This document shows positions 44,604 to 54,756 of a DNA stretch of 64,000 bases, one piece after another; position 1 is the first letter of the stretch, and each line of letters opens with the position of its first letter. Both the position numbers and the translations under genes were made by a program. Source of the stretch: Micromonospora kangleipakensis (lineage in GTDB: Bacteria > Actinomycetota > Actinomycetes > Mycobacteriales > Micromonosporaceae). The notes below the pieces were generated by a model, which was not told the origin of the DNA, did no database searches, and saw only the letters and a list, made by a program, of their open reading frames with translations. The stretch spans positions 186,001-250,000 of the forward strand of contig NZ_SHLD01000001.1 of assembly GCF_004217615.1 (NCBI RefSeq), in the 5' to 3' direction.

Positions 44604-45317
44604 GTGGAGCTCCTGCTGCTGGTGACCGCGCGCGCAGGTGAGCCATCGGCGGTGCTGCCGGCACTCGACCTGCTGCCGCACTCGGTCCGCACCGCGCCCC
44701 GCGACGTCCGCACGCTGGTCAGCGGCCCCAGCCCGGACGCGGTCCTGGTGGACGCCCGCTCCGAGCTGAGCGAGGCCCGGGCCACCTGCCGGATGCTGCA
44801 CGCCACCGGGCTCGGCGTGCCGCTGGTCGCGGTGGTCACCGAGGCGGGCCTGATCGCGCTCAACGCCGACTGGGGCGTGGACGACGTCATCCTGGCCGGG
44901 GCCGGCCCGGCCGAGGTGGAGGCCCGGCTGCGGCTCGCGGTCGGCCGGCTCAGCAACGCGACGGCCGGGGCCGGCGGCTCGATCCGGGCCGGCGAGCTGA
45001 CCATCGACCCCGACACCTACGCGGCGAAGCTCAAGGGCCGCCCGCTCGACCTCACGTACAAGGAGTTCGAGCTGCTGAAGTTCCTGGCCCAGCACCCGGG
45101 CCGGGTGTTCACCCGGGACCAGCTGCTCCGCGAGGTCTGGGGCTACGACTACTTCGGCGGCACCCGCACGGTCGACGTGCACGTCCGGCGGCTACGGGCC
45201 AAGCTCGGCTCGGAGTACGAGTCGATGATCGGCACCGTGCGCCAGGTCGGCTACAAGTTCGTCGTGCCGCCGTCCCGTTCGCTGCCCGAGTCGGAGCCCG
45301 CTCCGCTATCGGTCTGA
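44604..45317 (+). CDS. glnR: GlnR-type orphan response regulator
   Basis: 237 residues. The receiver-like domain lacks the acidic pair at the end of strand 1 ([12 protein letters not shown]) and the conserved Lys, while Asp50 is kept (AVLVDAR), as in GlnR, which is not phosphorylated normally. The C-terminal OmpR-type winged helix is complete ([33 protein letters not shown]). GlnR controls nitrogen assimilation. GGAGG lies seven bases before the GTG at 44604. The lmeA-glnR-mshD order resembles mycobacterial Rv0817c-Rv0819. Confidence 0.88.
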   Translation: MELLLLVTARAGEPSAVLPALDLLPHSVRTAPRDVRTLVSGPSPDAVLVDARSELSEARATCRMLHATGLGVPLVAVVTEAGLIALNADWGVDDVILAGAGPAEVEARLRLAVGRLSNATAGAGGSIRAGELTIDPDTYAAKLKGRPLDLTYKEFELLKFLAQHPGRVFTRDQLLREVWGYDYFGGTRTVDVHVRRLRAKLGSEYESMIGTVRQVGYKFVVPPSRSLPESEPAPLSV

Positions 45318-45493
45318 CCGGCCGTTCGACCATTACACCCGTTTAGGGGTCTGTTTCACTTCCGCCCTTTTTGCCCGCTTCACCGGCCCTACTCTGGCTG
45401 CCGGGTCAAACGGACAAGGGGGGCGACGGTGCGTGCGGTGACCACGGGGGCGACGACAGGTCCGTGCCGCGATCAGAACGGTCGGGGCTTCTG

Positions 45494-46336
45494 ATGCCGG
45501 GGACGCTACGCGCCACCGGCATCGTGACCCTGGTGGCGGCCGCGCTGCTCGGCTCGGCGTACGCGCTGGGCCGCAGCCTCGTCCCCGACCAGCCGCGACA
45601 CGGCACCGGCGTGACGGCGAGCGTCAACCAGCCGCACTACTCCGACCAGCCGCCGGTCCCGACCGACTCCCCGGAGCCGACCGGGACCAGCCCCACCCCG
45701 GAGGTCCGGCCGCACCAGGCCGACGGCGGCGAGGGGCCCTTCGGCAGCCTGGTCTCCACCGGCTCCGCCCGGGTGGCGCTCACCTTCGACGACGGACCGG
45801 ACCCGCGGTACACGCCCCAGGTTCTCGCGCTCCTGCAGGAGTACGGCGTCAAGGCCACCTTCTGCGTGGTGGGCGAGAACGCGGCGAGCCACCCGGAGCT
45901 GATCCGGGAGGTCGTGGCCGCGGGCCACACCCTCTGCAACCACTCCTGGAACCACGACATCTCCCTCGGCACCCGGTCGCCGGCCGCGATCCGGGCCGAC
46001 CTGCTCAGCACCAACGAGGCGATCCGGGCCGCGGCGCCGGGCGCGCGGATCGAGTACTTCCGGCAGCCCGGCGGGGCCTGGACGTACCCGGTGGTGTCGG
46101 TCTGCGAGGAGCTGGGCATGGCGCCGCTGCACTGGGCGGTCGACCCGTCCGACTGGATGGCGCCCGGTGCCGGGAGGATCACCGCCGCGGTGATGACCCA
46201 GACCGGGCCCGGCTCGATCGTGCTGATGCACGACGCCGGCGGGGACCGCGCCGGCACCGTCACGGCCCTGCGGTACCTCCTGCCGGAGCTGATGGCCCGG
46301 TTCCAGTTGGAGGCGCTGCCCACCGGCACGACGTGA
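45494..46336 (+). CDS. Polysaccharide deacetylase (NodB domain)
   Basis: 280 residues. N-terminal membrane helix or signal (about 6-25), a Pro/Thr/Ser linker to residue 75, then a NodB/CE4 domain with metal motif TFDDGPDPRYT, HSWNH, RQPGGAW and the late IVLMHDAGG. It probably removes acetyl groups from peptidoglycan or other wall glycans outside the cell. The start is uncertain: ATG 45494 is given, GTG 45464 is in frame. Confidence 0.87.
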   Translation: MPGTLRATGIVTLVAAALLGSAYALGRSLVPDQPRHGTGVTASVNQPHYSDQPPVPTDSPEPTGTSPTPEVRPHQADGGEGPFGSLVSTGSARVALTFDDGPDPRYTPQVLALLQEYGVKATFCVVGENAASHPELIREVVAAGHTLCNHSWNHDISLGTRSPAAIRADLLSTNEAIRAAAPGARIEYFRQPGGAWTYPVVSVCEELGMAPLHWAVDPSDWMAPGAGRITAAVMTQTGPGSIVLMHDAGGDRAGTVTALRYLLPELMARFQLEALPTGTT

Positions 46337-46403
46337 CGGGAGTCGCGCCGCCGGTCCCCGCGTCCGGCGTGAGCGGCCGCGCGCGGGCCGCTACGGTGAC
46401 GGG

Positions 46404-47330
46404 ATGAGCAGCACCGAGCCGACCGCCGACCGTGTCGCCCGCGCCGACCGGCTGGCGCCGGTCGAGGTGGCCGAGGTGCTGGCGCTGGCCCGCACGGCCG
46501 GGGACGCCGACGGCGCGGACCCGCTCGACGAGCACGTGCTGCTGCGGCTGCGCGACCCGGAGGCGCCCGCGGTGCACCTGACCGCCCGGGCCGCCGACGC
46601 GACGCTCACCGGCTACGCCCACCTGGACATCACCGACGCCACCGCCGGCATCGGGGTGGAACTGGTGGTGCACCCGACGTACCGGCGGCGCGGCACCGGC
46701 CGGGCACTGGCCCGGGGCGTGCTGGCCGCGGCGGCCGGGCCGCTGCGCGCCTGGGCGCACGGCGACCACCCGTCCGCCGCCGCGCTCGCGGTCGACCTGG
46801 GCTTCACCCGCGCCCGGGTGCTCTGGCAGCTGCGCCGGCCGCTCACCGCCGCGCTGCCCGAGGTGCGCCTGCCGGACGGGGTCGAGCTGCGCGCCTTCCA
46901 GCCGGGCAGGGACGACGAGGCCTGGCTGGCGCTCAACAAACTGGCCTTCGCCGCGCACCCGGAGCAGGGTCGCTGGGCCCTGGCCGACCTGCGGGTACGC
47001 CTCGCCGAGCCGTGGTTCGACCCGGCCGGCTTCCTGCTCGCCGTGCAGTCCGCCACCGGCCAGCTGCTCGGCTTCCACTGGACCAAGGTGCACGAGCGTC
47101 CCGGGTCCGCCCGGATCGGCGAGGTCTACGTGCTCGGGGTCGACCCGGCCGCGCACGGCGGTGGCCTCGGCAAGGCGCTGACCACCGCCGGGCTGGCGTA
47201 CCTGCGGGACCAGCGGGGCCTGGACCAGGTGATGCTCTACGTGGACGAGTCGAACGCGGGGGCGATGGCGCTCTACGAGCGGCTCGGCTTCGCCCGCTGG
47301 TCCGGCCACGTCAACTACCAGCTCGGCTGA
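46404..47330 (+). CDS. mshD: Mycothiol synthase MshD
   Basis: 308 residues with two GNAT domains; the first holds VVHPTYRRRGTGRALARG (about residues 92-109), the second GVDPAAHGGGLGKALTTAGL (about 250-269), with FHWTKVHERPGSARIGEVYVLG before it, diagnostic of MshD. It acetylates Cys-GlcN-Ins in the last step of mycothiol synthesis. ATG at 46404 lies six bases after TACGGT (leaderless type). It precedes pstSCAB, as mshD precedes phoT in mycobacteria. Confidence 0.93.
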   Translation: MSSTEPTADRVARADRLAPVEVAEVLALARTAGDADGADPLDEHVLLRLRDPEAPAVHLTARAADATLTGYAHLDITDATAGIGVELVVHPTYRRRGTGRALARGVLAAAAGPLRAWAHGDHPSAAALAVDLGFTRARVLWQLRRPLTAALPEVRLPDGVELRAFQPGRDDEAWLALNKLAFAAHPEQGRWALADLRVRLAEPWFDPAGFLLAVQSATGQLLGFHWTKVHERPGSARIGEVYVLGVDPAAHGGGLGKALTTAGLAYLRDQRGLDQVMLYVDESNAGAMALYERLGFARWSGHVNYQLG

Positions 47331-47508
47331 CCCCCGCGGGACCGGTCGGGCGACTCCGCGCCCCGAAGATCGGTCACGGCGGTGTCACGGGGTGGACTCG
47401 GCGAGATAACGGCTGTCCTGATAAATCGCCTTAATAGCGATAGCGGGCCGCGAGTTCACGAAACGGACAACCCCTCCTCAGCTCAGGGCCACCCTGTCGG
47501 ACGCACCT

Positions 47509-47530
47509 GTTCATCTTCCGTTCACTTCCG
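47509..47530 (+). promoter_or_regulatory. Pho box upstream of pstS
   Basis: GTTCATCTTCC (47509-47519) and GTTCACTTCCG (47520-47530) form a perfect 11-nt direct repeat of the PhoP/RegX3 type. A TAACTT hexamer at 47558-47563 could be the -10. The rest of the 308-bp gap before pstS is AT-richer around 47418-47450 with no gene. Confidence 0.82.
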
Positions 47531-47638
47531 ACCGGCGAACCGTCCACCTGGCACTTCTAACTTTCAGGTCAGCCGGTCAGCGCCGGCACCCGGCTTCGTC
47601 CGGGCGACTGACCAAAGACGTGAAGGGAAACCCCTCAG

Positions 47639-48742
47639 GTGAAGCTCCAGCGGCACGGCGCCATTGCCTGCCTCGCTCTCACTGCGGTGCTCGGTCTCAG
47701 CGCTTGCGGCTCGGACAACAACGAGCCGACCGGCACCTCCGCCTCCGGCTCCGCCGCCGCGGTCGACTGCGGCAAGGGCACGCTGAACGCGCAGGGCTCC
47801 TCCGCGCAGAAGAACGCGATGGCCGAGTGGATCAAGGCGTACCAGCAGAAGTGCGCCGGCACCACGATCAACTACGAGCCCACCGGCTCCGGCGCCGGCA
47901 TCCAGGCCTTCATCGCCGGCACCGCCGACTTCGCCGGCTCCGACTCGGCCCTCAAGCCGGAGGAGCAGCCGCAGGCCGACGCCAAGTGCGCGGGCGGCCA
48001 GGCCCTCAACCTGCCGATGGTCATCGGCCCGGTGGCCGTGGTCTACAACGTCAGCGGAGTGGACAACCTCCAGCTCAAGCCGGCCACCCTGGCGAAGATC
48101 TTCGCCGGCAAGGTGACCAAGTGGGACGACGCGGCCATCAAGGCCGACAACCCGGACGCCAAGCTGCCGGCCACCGCGATCCAGGCGGTGCACCGCTCCG
48201 ACGAGTCGGGCACCACCGACAACTTCACCAAGTACCTCTCCAAGACCGCCGAGGCGGACTGGACCCTCGGCAACGCCAAGGCGTGGAAGGCCCCGGGTGG
48301 CGTGGGCGCCGCCAAGTCCGACGGCGTGGCCAGCAAGGTCAAGGGCACCGACGGCACCATCAGCTACGTCGAGTGGTCGTACGCCGAGAACGCCGGCCTG
48401 AAGAAGGCCAAGGTCCAGAACGGCGCCGGCGAGTGGGCCGAGCTCACCGCCGAGTCGGCCGGCAAGACCATCGCCGGGGCCAAGATCGAGGGCCAGGGCG
48501 ACGACCTGAAGATGTCGATCGACTACAACACCAAGCAGGCCGGGGCGTACCCGATCGTCCTGGCGACCTACGAGATCGTCTGCAGCAAGGGCCTCGCGGC
48601 CGACAAGCTGCCGCTGGTCAAGGGCCTGCTGACCCACGCCGCCAGCGCCGAGGGCCAGGCCGACCTGGTCGAGCTGGGCTACGCCCCGCTGCCGGACTCG
48701 GTCCGCACCAAGGTCGAGGCCGCGGTCAAGAACCTCTCCTGA
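47639..48742 (+). CDS. pstS: Phosphate ABC transporter substrate-binding protein PstS
   Basis: 367 residues. Lipoprotein signal with lipobox LSAC (Cys23), then the PstS fold with phosphate-binding loops GSGAGIQAF, ADFAGSD and HRSDESGTTDNF. It captures phosphate outside the membrane for PstCAB. GTG at 47639 with AAGGGAAA upstream. A Pho box lies about 110 bp upstream, so induction at low phosphate through RegX3 is expected. Confidence 0.95.
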   Translation: MKLQRHGAIACLALTAVLGLSACGSDNNEPTGTSASGSAAAVDCGKGTLNAQGSSAQKNAMAEWIKAYQQKCAGTTINYEPTGSGAGIQAFIAGTADFAGSDSALKPEEQPQADAKCAGGQALNLPMVIGPVAVVYNVSGVDNLQLKPATLAKIFAGKVTKWDDAAIKADNPDAKLPATAIQAVHRSDESGTTDNFTKYLSKTAEADWTLGNAKAWKAPGGVGAAKSDGVASKVKGTDGTISYVEWSYAENAGLKKAKVQNGAGEWAELTAESAGKTIAGAKIEGQGDDLKMSIDYNTKQAGAYPIVLATYEIVCSKGLAADKLPLVKGLLTHAASAEGQADLVELGYAPLPDSVRTKVEAAVKNLS

Positions 48743-48788
48743 CCGTCGAATAGCAACACCAACTCCTCAATTCGAAGCGAGCGAGCAG

Positions 48789-49877
48789 ATGGGTGAAACC
48801 CCTCACCGCTCGGCGCACGCCGGCACCGGCGGGACCCGCGTGACCTCCGGTCACGAGTGGCCCGCCGGTGCCTCGGCGCGTGTGGCCGAGACCTCAGGCA
48901 ACCCTCGTAACCCGATCGGGAACGGACTGGGCGGCGGCGGTGGCCTGCCCAAGGCCCGGGCCTTCGGCGCCGAACGGGCCTTTCGCGGCCTCACCCTGGC
49001 CGCCGGCGCCGCCGTGCTGGTCATCATCGCGGCGATCGCGGTCTTCCTGATCGCCAAGGCCGTGCCGGCCCTGCAGGCGAACAGCGAGGACTTCTGGACC
49101 TTCGAGGGCTGGTTCCCGAACGACAACCCGCCCAAGTTCGGCATCGGCGCGCTCGCCTTCGGCACCGTGCTCACCGCGCTGCTGGCGCTGCTCATCGCGG
49201 TGCCGGTGGCGCTGGGCATCGCCCTCTACCTCACGCACTACGCCCCGCGGCGGATCGGCACCGGCCTCGGCTTCGTGATCGACCTGCTGGCCGCCGTGCC
49301 CAGCGTGGTCTTCGGCCTCTGGGGCCGGGACTACCTCGTCGGCCCGGTCACGGACCTGTCGGCCTGGCTGAACCGGTACTTCGGCTGGATCCCGATCTTC
49401 GGCGACGGCCCGTACGGGAACTCGATCCTGCTCGGCTCCCTGGTGCTGGCAATCATGGTGCTGCCGATCATCACCTCGCTCTCCCGCGAGGTGTTCCTGC
49501 AGACCCCGACCGCCAACGAGGAGGCCGCCCTCGCGCTGGGCGCCACCCGGTGGGAGATGCTGCGCACCGCCGTGCTGCCGTACGGGCGTCCGGGCATCAT
49601 CGCCGCGGTGATGCTCGGCCTGGGCCGCGCGCTCGGCGAGACCATCGCGCTGGCGCTGACCCTCGGCTCCACCTACGCCATCTCGTTCAACGTCCTGCAG
49701 AGCGGCGGCAACACCATCGCCGCGAACATCGCGAACCGGTTCGCCGAGGCGAACGACACCGGCCGGGGCGCACTGATCGCCTCCGGCCTGGTGCTCTTCG
49801 CGATCACGCTGATCGTCAACATCACCGCCCGGGCGATCATCTACCGCCGCCGCGAGTTCACGGAGTCGGCCGCATGA
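48789..49877 (+). CDS. pstC: Phosphate ABC transporter permease PstC
   Basis: 362 residues: a long Gly/Pro-rich cytoplasmic start (about 65 residues) and six membrane helices, with the ATPase-contact loop EEAALALGATRWEMLRTAVLP. GRALGETIALAL is a PstC hallmark. A GTG at 48840 is a possible shorter start. Its TGA overlaps the pstA ATG. Confidence 0.94.
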   Translation: MGETPHRSAHAGTGGTRVTSGHEWPAGASARVAETSGNPRNPIGNGLGGGGGLPKARAFGAERAFRGLTLAAGAAVLVIIAAIAVFLIAKAVPALQANSEDFWTFEGWFPNDNPPKFGIGALAFGTVLTALLALLIAVPVALGIALYLTHYAPRRIGTGLGFVIDLLAAVPSVVFGLWGRDYLVGPVTDLSAWLNRYFGWIPIFGDGPYGNSILLGSLVLAIMVLPIITSLSREVFLQTPTANEEAALALGATRWEMLRTAVLPYGRPGIIAAVMLGLGRALGETIALALTLGSTYAISFNVLQSGGNTIAANIANRFAEANDTGRGALIASGLVLFAITLIVNITARAIIYRRREFTESAA

Positions 49878-50962
49878 CAACGACTGTCACGAACCACCGC
49901 CCGCGGCCGCCGGCGCAGCCGGCCACGCTGCGGGCCAAGCGGCTGCCGAGGTACGCCGCGCCCGCCATCGCCGTCGCGGCCCTGCTGGTCGCCGCCGGGG
50001 TCGTCTACGGCCTCGGCATCGGCGGCCCCGTCCTGGTGGTGGTCCTCGGCGCGCTCTGCTACCTGGCCGGGCTCTTCACCGCCGCGAACGCGGTCGAGGG
50101 GCGCCGGGCGGCCCGCAACCGCACCTGGAGCGCGCTGATCCACTCGGCCTTCGTGCTGGCGGTGCTGCCGCTGGCCTCGGTGGTCTGGACCCTGGTCAGC
50201 AAGGGCGTCGAACGGCTCGACGGGAACTTCTTCAACAGCTCGATGAACAACATCGGGGCCCGGGACGCGAACGGCGGCGCCTACCACGCCATCATCGGCA
50301 CGCTGGAGCAGGTCGGGATCGCGACTCTGATCACCGTCCCGCTCGGGGTGCTCTGCGCGATCTACATCGTCGAGTACGGCCGGGGCAGGTTCGCCTTCGC
50401 CATCCGGTTCTTCGTCGACGTGATGACCGGCATCCCGTCGATCGTCACCGGCCTCTTCGTGCTGGCGTTCTGGGTGCTGATCGTCTCGCCGTGGTTCAAC
50501 GACGGGCGGCCGGGATTCTCCGGCTTCGCCGCGGCGTTGGCCCTGAGCGTGCTGATGCTCCCGACCGTGGTGCGCTCCACCGAGGAGATGCTCCGCCTCG
50601 TCCCGGCGCCGCTGCGGGAGGGCGCGTACGCCCTCGGCGTGCCGAAGTGGAAGACCATCCTGCGGGTTGTTTTGCCGACCGCGCTGCCGGGCATTGTCAC
50701 CGGCATCATGCTCGCCATCGCGCGGGCCGCCGGTGAGACCGCCCCGGTGCTGCTCGTCGCCGGCGGCGGCGCGGCGATCAACTTCAACCCGTTCGAGAAC
50801 AACCAGTCGTCGCTGGCTCTCTTCGTCTACCAGCAGGCCGGCGAGGCCTCGAAGTACTCGCCGGCACGGGCGTGGACCGCGGCGCTGACCCTGGTCGCCC
50901 TCGTACTCGTCCTGACCATCGCGGCGAAGTTGCTGGCCCGTCGCAACCGGCTCGGCCGATGA
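49874..50962 (+). CDS. pstA: Phosphate ABC transporter permease PstA
   Basis: 362 residues with two extra N-terminal helices (about 33-75) before the six-helix permease core; EAA loop [21 protein letters not shown] and [14 protein letters not shown] overlap with pstC. A long frame reaching into pstC is rejected as shadow. Confidence 0.94.
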   Translation: MTTTVTNHRPRPPAQPATLRAKRLPRYAAPAIAVAALLVAAGVVYGLGIGGPVLVVVLGALCYLAGLFTAANAVEGRRAARNRTWSALIHSAFVLAVLPLASVVWTLVSKGVERLDGNFFNSSMNNIGARDANGGAYHAIIGTLEQVGIATLITVPLGVLCAIYIVEYGRGRFAFAIRFFVDVMTGIPSIVTGLFVLAFWVLIVSPWFNDGRPGFSGFAAALALSVLMLPTVVRSTEEMLRLVPAPLREGAYALGVPKWKTILRVVLPTALPGIVTGIMLAIARAAGETAPVLLVAGGGAAINFNPFENNQSSLALFVYQQAGEASKYSPARAWTAALTLVALVLVLTIAAKLLARRNRLGR

Positions 50963-50982
50963 ACCCCGGAGGTACCGCCACC

Positions 50983-51759
50983 ATGGCCAAGCGCATCGAA
51001 GCCAACAACGTCAGCGCGTACTACGGCGCCTTCAAGGCGATCGAGAACATCAACCTGACCGTCGAGCCGAAGACGGTGACGGCCCTGATCGGCCCCTCCG
51101 GCTGCGGCAAGTCCACCTTCCTGCGGTCCATCAACCGGATGCACGAGGTGCTCCCCGGTGCCCGGGTCGAGGGCAGCCTGACCATTGACAACCAGGACAT
51201 CTACGACCGGGACGTGGACGTCACCGCGGTCCGCCGGATGATCGGCATGGTCTTCCAGCGGCCGAACCCGTTCCCCACCATGAGCATCTTCGAGAACGTG
51301 GTGGCCGGCCTGCGGCTCAACGGCGTCCGCCGGAAGTCGATCCTGGAGGAGGCGGCCGAGAGGGCGCTCCGCTCGGCGAACCTCTGGGACGAGGTCAAGG
51401 ACCGGCTCGGCAAGCCGGGCGCCGGCCTCTCCGGCGGTCAGCAGCAGCGGCTCTGCATCGCCCGCACCATCGCGGTCGAGCCGCAGGTGGTGCTGATGGA
51501 CGAGCCCTGCTCGGCGCTGGACCCGATCTCGACGCTGGCCATCGAGGACCTGATGTTCCAGCTCAAGGACAAGTTCACCATCGTCATCGTCACCCACAAC
51601 ATGCAGCAGGCCGCCCGGGTGTCGGATCGGACCGCCTTCTTCTCGATCGAGAAGACCGGCGACCCGGGCCGGCTGATCGAGTACGACAACACCCAGAAGA
51701 TCTTCAGCAACCCGAGCGTGAAGAAGACCGAGGACTACATCACCGGCCGCTTCGGCTGA
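50983..51759 (+). CDS. pstB: Phosphate ABC transporter ATP-binding protein PstB
   Basis: 258 residues: Walker [11 protein letters not shown]-loop [11 protein letters not shown] signature LSGGQQQRL, Walker [14 protein letters not shown], and the PstB H-loop [18 protein letters not shown] at 50968-50972 serves the ATG at 50983; an in-frame ATG at 50959 overlaps the pstA stop and would add eight residues. PhoU is not in this operon. Confidence 0.95.
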   Translation: MAKRIEANNVSAYYGAFKAIENINLTVEPKTVTALIGPSGCGKSTFLRSINRMHEVLPGARVEGSLTIDNQDIYDRDVDVTAVRRMIGMVFQRPNPFPTMSIFENVVAGLRLNGVRRKSILEEAAERALRSANLWDEVKDRLGKPGAGLSGGQQQRLCIARTIAVEPQVVLMDEPCSALDPISTLAIEDLMFQLKDKFTIVIVTHNMQQAARVSDRTAFFSIEKTGDPGRLIEYDNTQKIFSNPSVKKTEDYITGRFG

Positions 51760-51778
51760 GCCGCTGGTTCCCGGTCCG

Positions 51779-51813
51779 CGAGGGGCGTCGGTCGCACTGA
51801 CCGGCGCCCCTCG
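51779..51813. terminator. Hairpin after pstB
   Basis: CGAGGGGCG (51779) pairs with CGCCCCTCG (51805-51813), extended by CGGTC/GACCG inside. It lies between convergent pstB and the NUDIX gene. Confidence 0.8.
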
Positions 51814-51834
51814 GCGTGTCCCCGGGGGCCGGGA

Positions 51835-52662
51835 TCAGGAGAGGAGGAAGCGGGGTTCGCCGTGCTCGGGGAGGTCGAGGCGGGGGGTGACCGGGGTGGC
51901 GGCGTCGCGGGTGGCCGCCGCGCGGGCCACGCCGGCCAGGTCGCCGGCCGCGGCCACCTGGGCCAGGCTGACCAGCGTGGGGGGCAGCATGGTCAGCTCA
52001 CCCGCCTCCGCGCGGGCCAGGGCGTCCGCGGGCCGGATCCACATTGTGTGGTCGGCCTCGCCGGAGACGTCCCGGGTCCGCTGCCCCTCGGGCAGCAGGG
52101 CCACGAAGAAGTACGTGTCGAAGCGGCGCGGCTCGAACTCCGGCGTGATCCACCGGCTCCACGGCAGCAGCAGGTCGGACCGGAGCGTCAGCCGCCGCCC
52201 GGCGAGCAGGTCGGCGAAGCCCACCCGGCGCCCCTCCAGGTCCTGCCGGGCGGCCTCCCAGTCGTCCCCGCTGACGTCGCCCACCACCGTCGCGGCGGCC
52301 GGGCCGGCCAGCAGCACCCCGGCCTCCTCGAAGACCTCCCGGGCGGCGGCGCAGACCACCGCCTGGGCGGCGTCCGGCGCCTGGCCGAGGCGGGTGGCCC
52401 ACTCGGCCGGCTCCGGGCCGGCCCAGTCCAGGTGGGCCTGCGAGTCGGAGCGGTCCACGCCGCCGCCGGGGAAGGCGTACATCCCGCCGAAGGTCATCGC
52501 GGCGACCCGGCGGATGACGTACACCTCGAAGTCGGCGCCGGCGGGGCGGAGCAGCAGCACGGTGGCCGCGACCCGGGGTGCCGCCGGGGTGCCGCCCTCG
52601 GCATGGAACCGGCGGGCGTGCTCCACCAGGGCGGGGGGTGCGGCGAAGCCGTCGATCGTCAT
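51835..52662 (-). CDS. NUDIX hydrolase (NUDT7/NUDT19-like)
   Basis: 275 residues. The Nudix helix AAREVFEEAGVLL is preceded by a long insertion after FPGGGVDRSD, as in the NUDT19/CoA-diphosphatase-like group. It splits a nucleoside diphosphate-X compound; substrate undetermined. ATG at 52662 lies six bases after TAGGCT (leaderless type). Confidence 0.85.
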   Translation of the reverse strand: MTIDGFAAPPALVEHARRFHAEGGTPAAPRVAATVLLLRPAGADFEVYVIRRVAAMTFGGMYAFPGGGVDRSDSQAHLDWAGPEPAEWATRLGQAPDAAQAVVCAAAREVFEEAGVLLAGPAAATVVGDVSGDDWEAARQDLEGRRVGFADLLAGRRLTLRSDLLLPWSRWITPEFEPRRFDTYFFVALLPEGQRTRDVSGEADHTMWIRPADALARAEAGELTMLPPTLVSLAQVAAAGDLAGVARAAATRDAATPVTPRLDLPEHGEPRFLLS

Positions 52663-52732
52663 CCCGCGAGCCTAGTTCCCGGCGGGTGGATCATCCTCCC
52701 GGCGGCCGGGTGGTCCGGGATAGCGTGCCGGC

Positions 52733-53701
52733 ATGACGCGTTGGGGAATCCTGGCCACCGGACACATCGCCGGCCGCTTCGCCGAGGACCTGCGGCTGGT
52801 GCCGGGGGCCGAGCTGGTCGCGGTCGGCTCGCGTACGCCGGCGAGCGCCGAGCTCTTCGCCGCCCGGCACGGCGCCCCCCGGGCGTACGGCTCCTGGACG
52901 GAGCTGGCCGCGGACCCGGACCTGGACGTGATCTACGTGGCCACGCCGCACGCCGCCCACCACGAGGCGGCCATGACCTGCCTCGCCGCCGGCCGGGCGG
53001 TGCTGGTGGAGAAGCCCTGCACCCTCGACCTGGCCACCACCACCGAGCTGGTGGAGACCGCCCGGGCCCGCGGGGTCTTCCTGATGGAGGCCATGTGGAT
53101 GCGGACCAACCCCCTCATCCTCCGCGTGCTGGAGCTGATCGCGGACGGGGCGATCGGCGAGGTGACCAGCGTGCGGGCGGACTTCGGGGCGGCCGGGCCG
53201 TTCCCGCCCGAGCATCGGATGCGGGCCCGGACGCTGGGCGGTGGGGCGCTGCTCGACCTCGGCGTCTACCCGCTGAGCCTGGCCCACCTGCTGCTCGGCG
53301 TGCCGCAGCACGTGCAGGCCTGGGCGAAGCTCAGCCCGGAGGGTGTGGACGAGAACACCGGCGTCGTCCTCGGCTGGGACTCGGGCGCGGTCGCCACGCT
53401 GAGCTGCGGGATGGTCGGCGCGACCGCGATCACCGCCTCGATCACCGGCACCGCCGGCCGGATCGACCTGCCCGAGCCGTTCTACCGGCCCGGCTCGGCG
53501 GTGCTGCACCGGCTCGGGGCCGAACCGGAGACCGTCCCCGCCGACCTGACCGGCGGCGGCTACCAGCACGAGGCCGGCGAGGTGCAGCGCTGCGTGGCCG
53601 CCGGGCTGATCGAGAGCCCGCTGGTCCCGCACGCCGTCACGCTGGAGATGATGGCGCTGCTGGACGGGATCCGGGAGCGCATCGGGGTCGACTACGCCTG
53701 A
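52733..53701 (+). CDS. Gfo/Idh/MocA-family oxidoreductase
   Basis: 322 residues. N-terminal NAD(P)-binding domain (WGILATGHIAGRFAEDL) with the conserved EKP triad motif (VLVEKPCTLD, Lys about residue 95) and MWMRTNP. A dihydrodiol or sugar dehydrogenase is likely, substrate unknown. ATG at 52733 follows TAGCGT by six bases (leaderless type). Confidence 0.87.
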   Translation: MTRWGILATGHIAGRFAEDLRLVPGAELVAVGSRTPASAELFAARHGAPRAYGSWTELAADPDLDVIYVATPHAAHHEAAMTCLAAGRAVLVEKPCTLDLATTTELVETARARGVFLMEAMWMRTNPLILRVLELIADGAIGEVTSVRADFGAAGPFPPEHRMRARTLGGGALLDLGVYPLSLAHLLLGVPQHVQAWAKLSPEGVDENTGVVLGWDSGAVATLSCGMVGATAITASITGTAGRIDLPEPFYRPGSAVLHRLGAEPETVPADLTGGGYQHEAGEVQRCVAAGLIESPLVPHAVTLEMMALLDGIRERIGVDYA

Positions 53702-53731
53702 GGGGCCCCCTGCCGTGGCAGGAGGCCCCTC
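53700..53731. terminator. Bidirectional hairpin between Gfo/Idh and pit genes
   Basis: GAGGGGCC / GGCCCCTC outer stem with an inner CTGCC/GGCAG pairing between convergent genes. Confidence 0.75.
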
Positions 53732-53747
53732 GAACGAACGGTCGGTG

Positions 53748-54752
53748 TCAGAAGAGCGGCCGGACCACCAGGTAGCTGAGGCAGGCGATCGCCGCGGCGG
53801 CCGGGAACGTGATGATCCAGGCGATCACGATGTTGCCGGCGACGTTCCAGCGGACCGCGGAGATGCGCTTGGTCGCGCCCACACCCATGATCGCCGAGGT
53901 GATCGTGTGGGTAGTGGAGATCGGCGCCTTCAGCACCAGGGCGTTGAAGAAGAGCACCGCGCTGGCCACCGTCTCGGCGGCAAAGCCCTCCGGGGGACCC
54001 AGGTCGATGATCTTGCGGCCCAGGGTCCGGATGATCCGCCAACCACCGGCGTACGTGCCCAGCGCCAGCATGGTCGCCGAGGTCCAGAAGACCCAGCCGG
54101 GGATGTGGGTCTTGTCCTCCTGGAAGCCACCGGTGTAGAGGGCCAGGACCACGATGCCCATGGTCTTGGCGGCGTCCTGCATGCCGTGGCCGATCGACAT
54201 GGCCGCCGCCGAGACGGTCTGCGCCCAGCGGAAGCCCCGGTTCAGCTTGCCCGGCTGCCCCTTCCGGAACAGCCAGAGGATGGCCAGCATCAGCAGGTAG
54301 CCCAGGGTCAGGCCGACGAGCGGCGAGAGCACCATCGGCAGGAGGACCTTCTCGCCGATGTTGGCCCACTGCACCACCCCTCCGGTGGCCAGCAGGGTCG
54401 CCCCGACCAGGCCGCCGAAGAGGGCGTGCGAGGAGGACGAGGGCAGGCCGAAGTACCAGGTGATCAGGTTCCAGGCGATGGCGCCGAGCACCCCGGCGAA
54501 GACCACCCCCAGGCTGGCCACCCCGGTGGGCAGGGTGACCAGGCCGTCGCCGACGGTCTTGGCCACGCCGGCGCCGAAGTGCGCGCCGACGAAGTTGCCG
54601 ACCGCGGCCAGCAGCAGGGCGATCCGGGGGGTCAGCGCCCGGGTGGAGACGCTGGTCGCGATCGCGTTGGCGGCGTCGTGGAAGCCGTTGGTGTAGTCGA
54701 ACGCCAGGGCCACCGCGATCACCGCCAGCACGGCGATGAGTTCGGGACTCAC
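53748..54752 (-). CDS. pit: PiT-family inorganic phosphate transporter
   Basis: 334 residues with about ten membrane helices and the two PiT repeats: DYTNGFHDAANAIATSVST near the N-terminus and SIGHGMQDAAKTMG in the middle. A low-affinity, ion-coupled phosphate importer that works at high phosphate, complementing PstSCAB. GTG at 54752, four bases after the DUF47 stop. Possibly repressed through the Pho box at 55502. Confidence 0.93.
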   Translation of the reverse strand: MSPELIAVLAVIAVALAFDYTNGFHDAANAIATSVSTRALTPRIALLLAAVGNFVGAHFGAGVAKTVGDGLVTLPTGVASLGVVFAGVLGAIAWNLITWYFGLPSSSSHALFGGLVGATLLATGGVVQWANIGEKVLLPMVLSPLVGLTLGYLLMLAILWLFRKGQPGKLNRGFRWAQTVSAAAMSIGHGMQDAAKTMGIVVLALYTGGFQEDKTHIPGWVFWTSATMLALGTYAGGWRIIRTLGRKIIDLGPPEGFAAETVASAVLFFNALVLKAPISTTHTITSAIMGVGATKRISAVRWNVAGNIVIAWIITFPAAAAIACLSYLVVRPLF

Positions 54753-54756
54753 AGGA

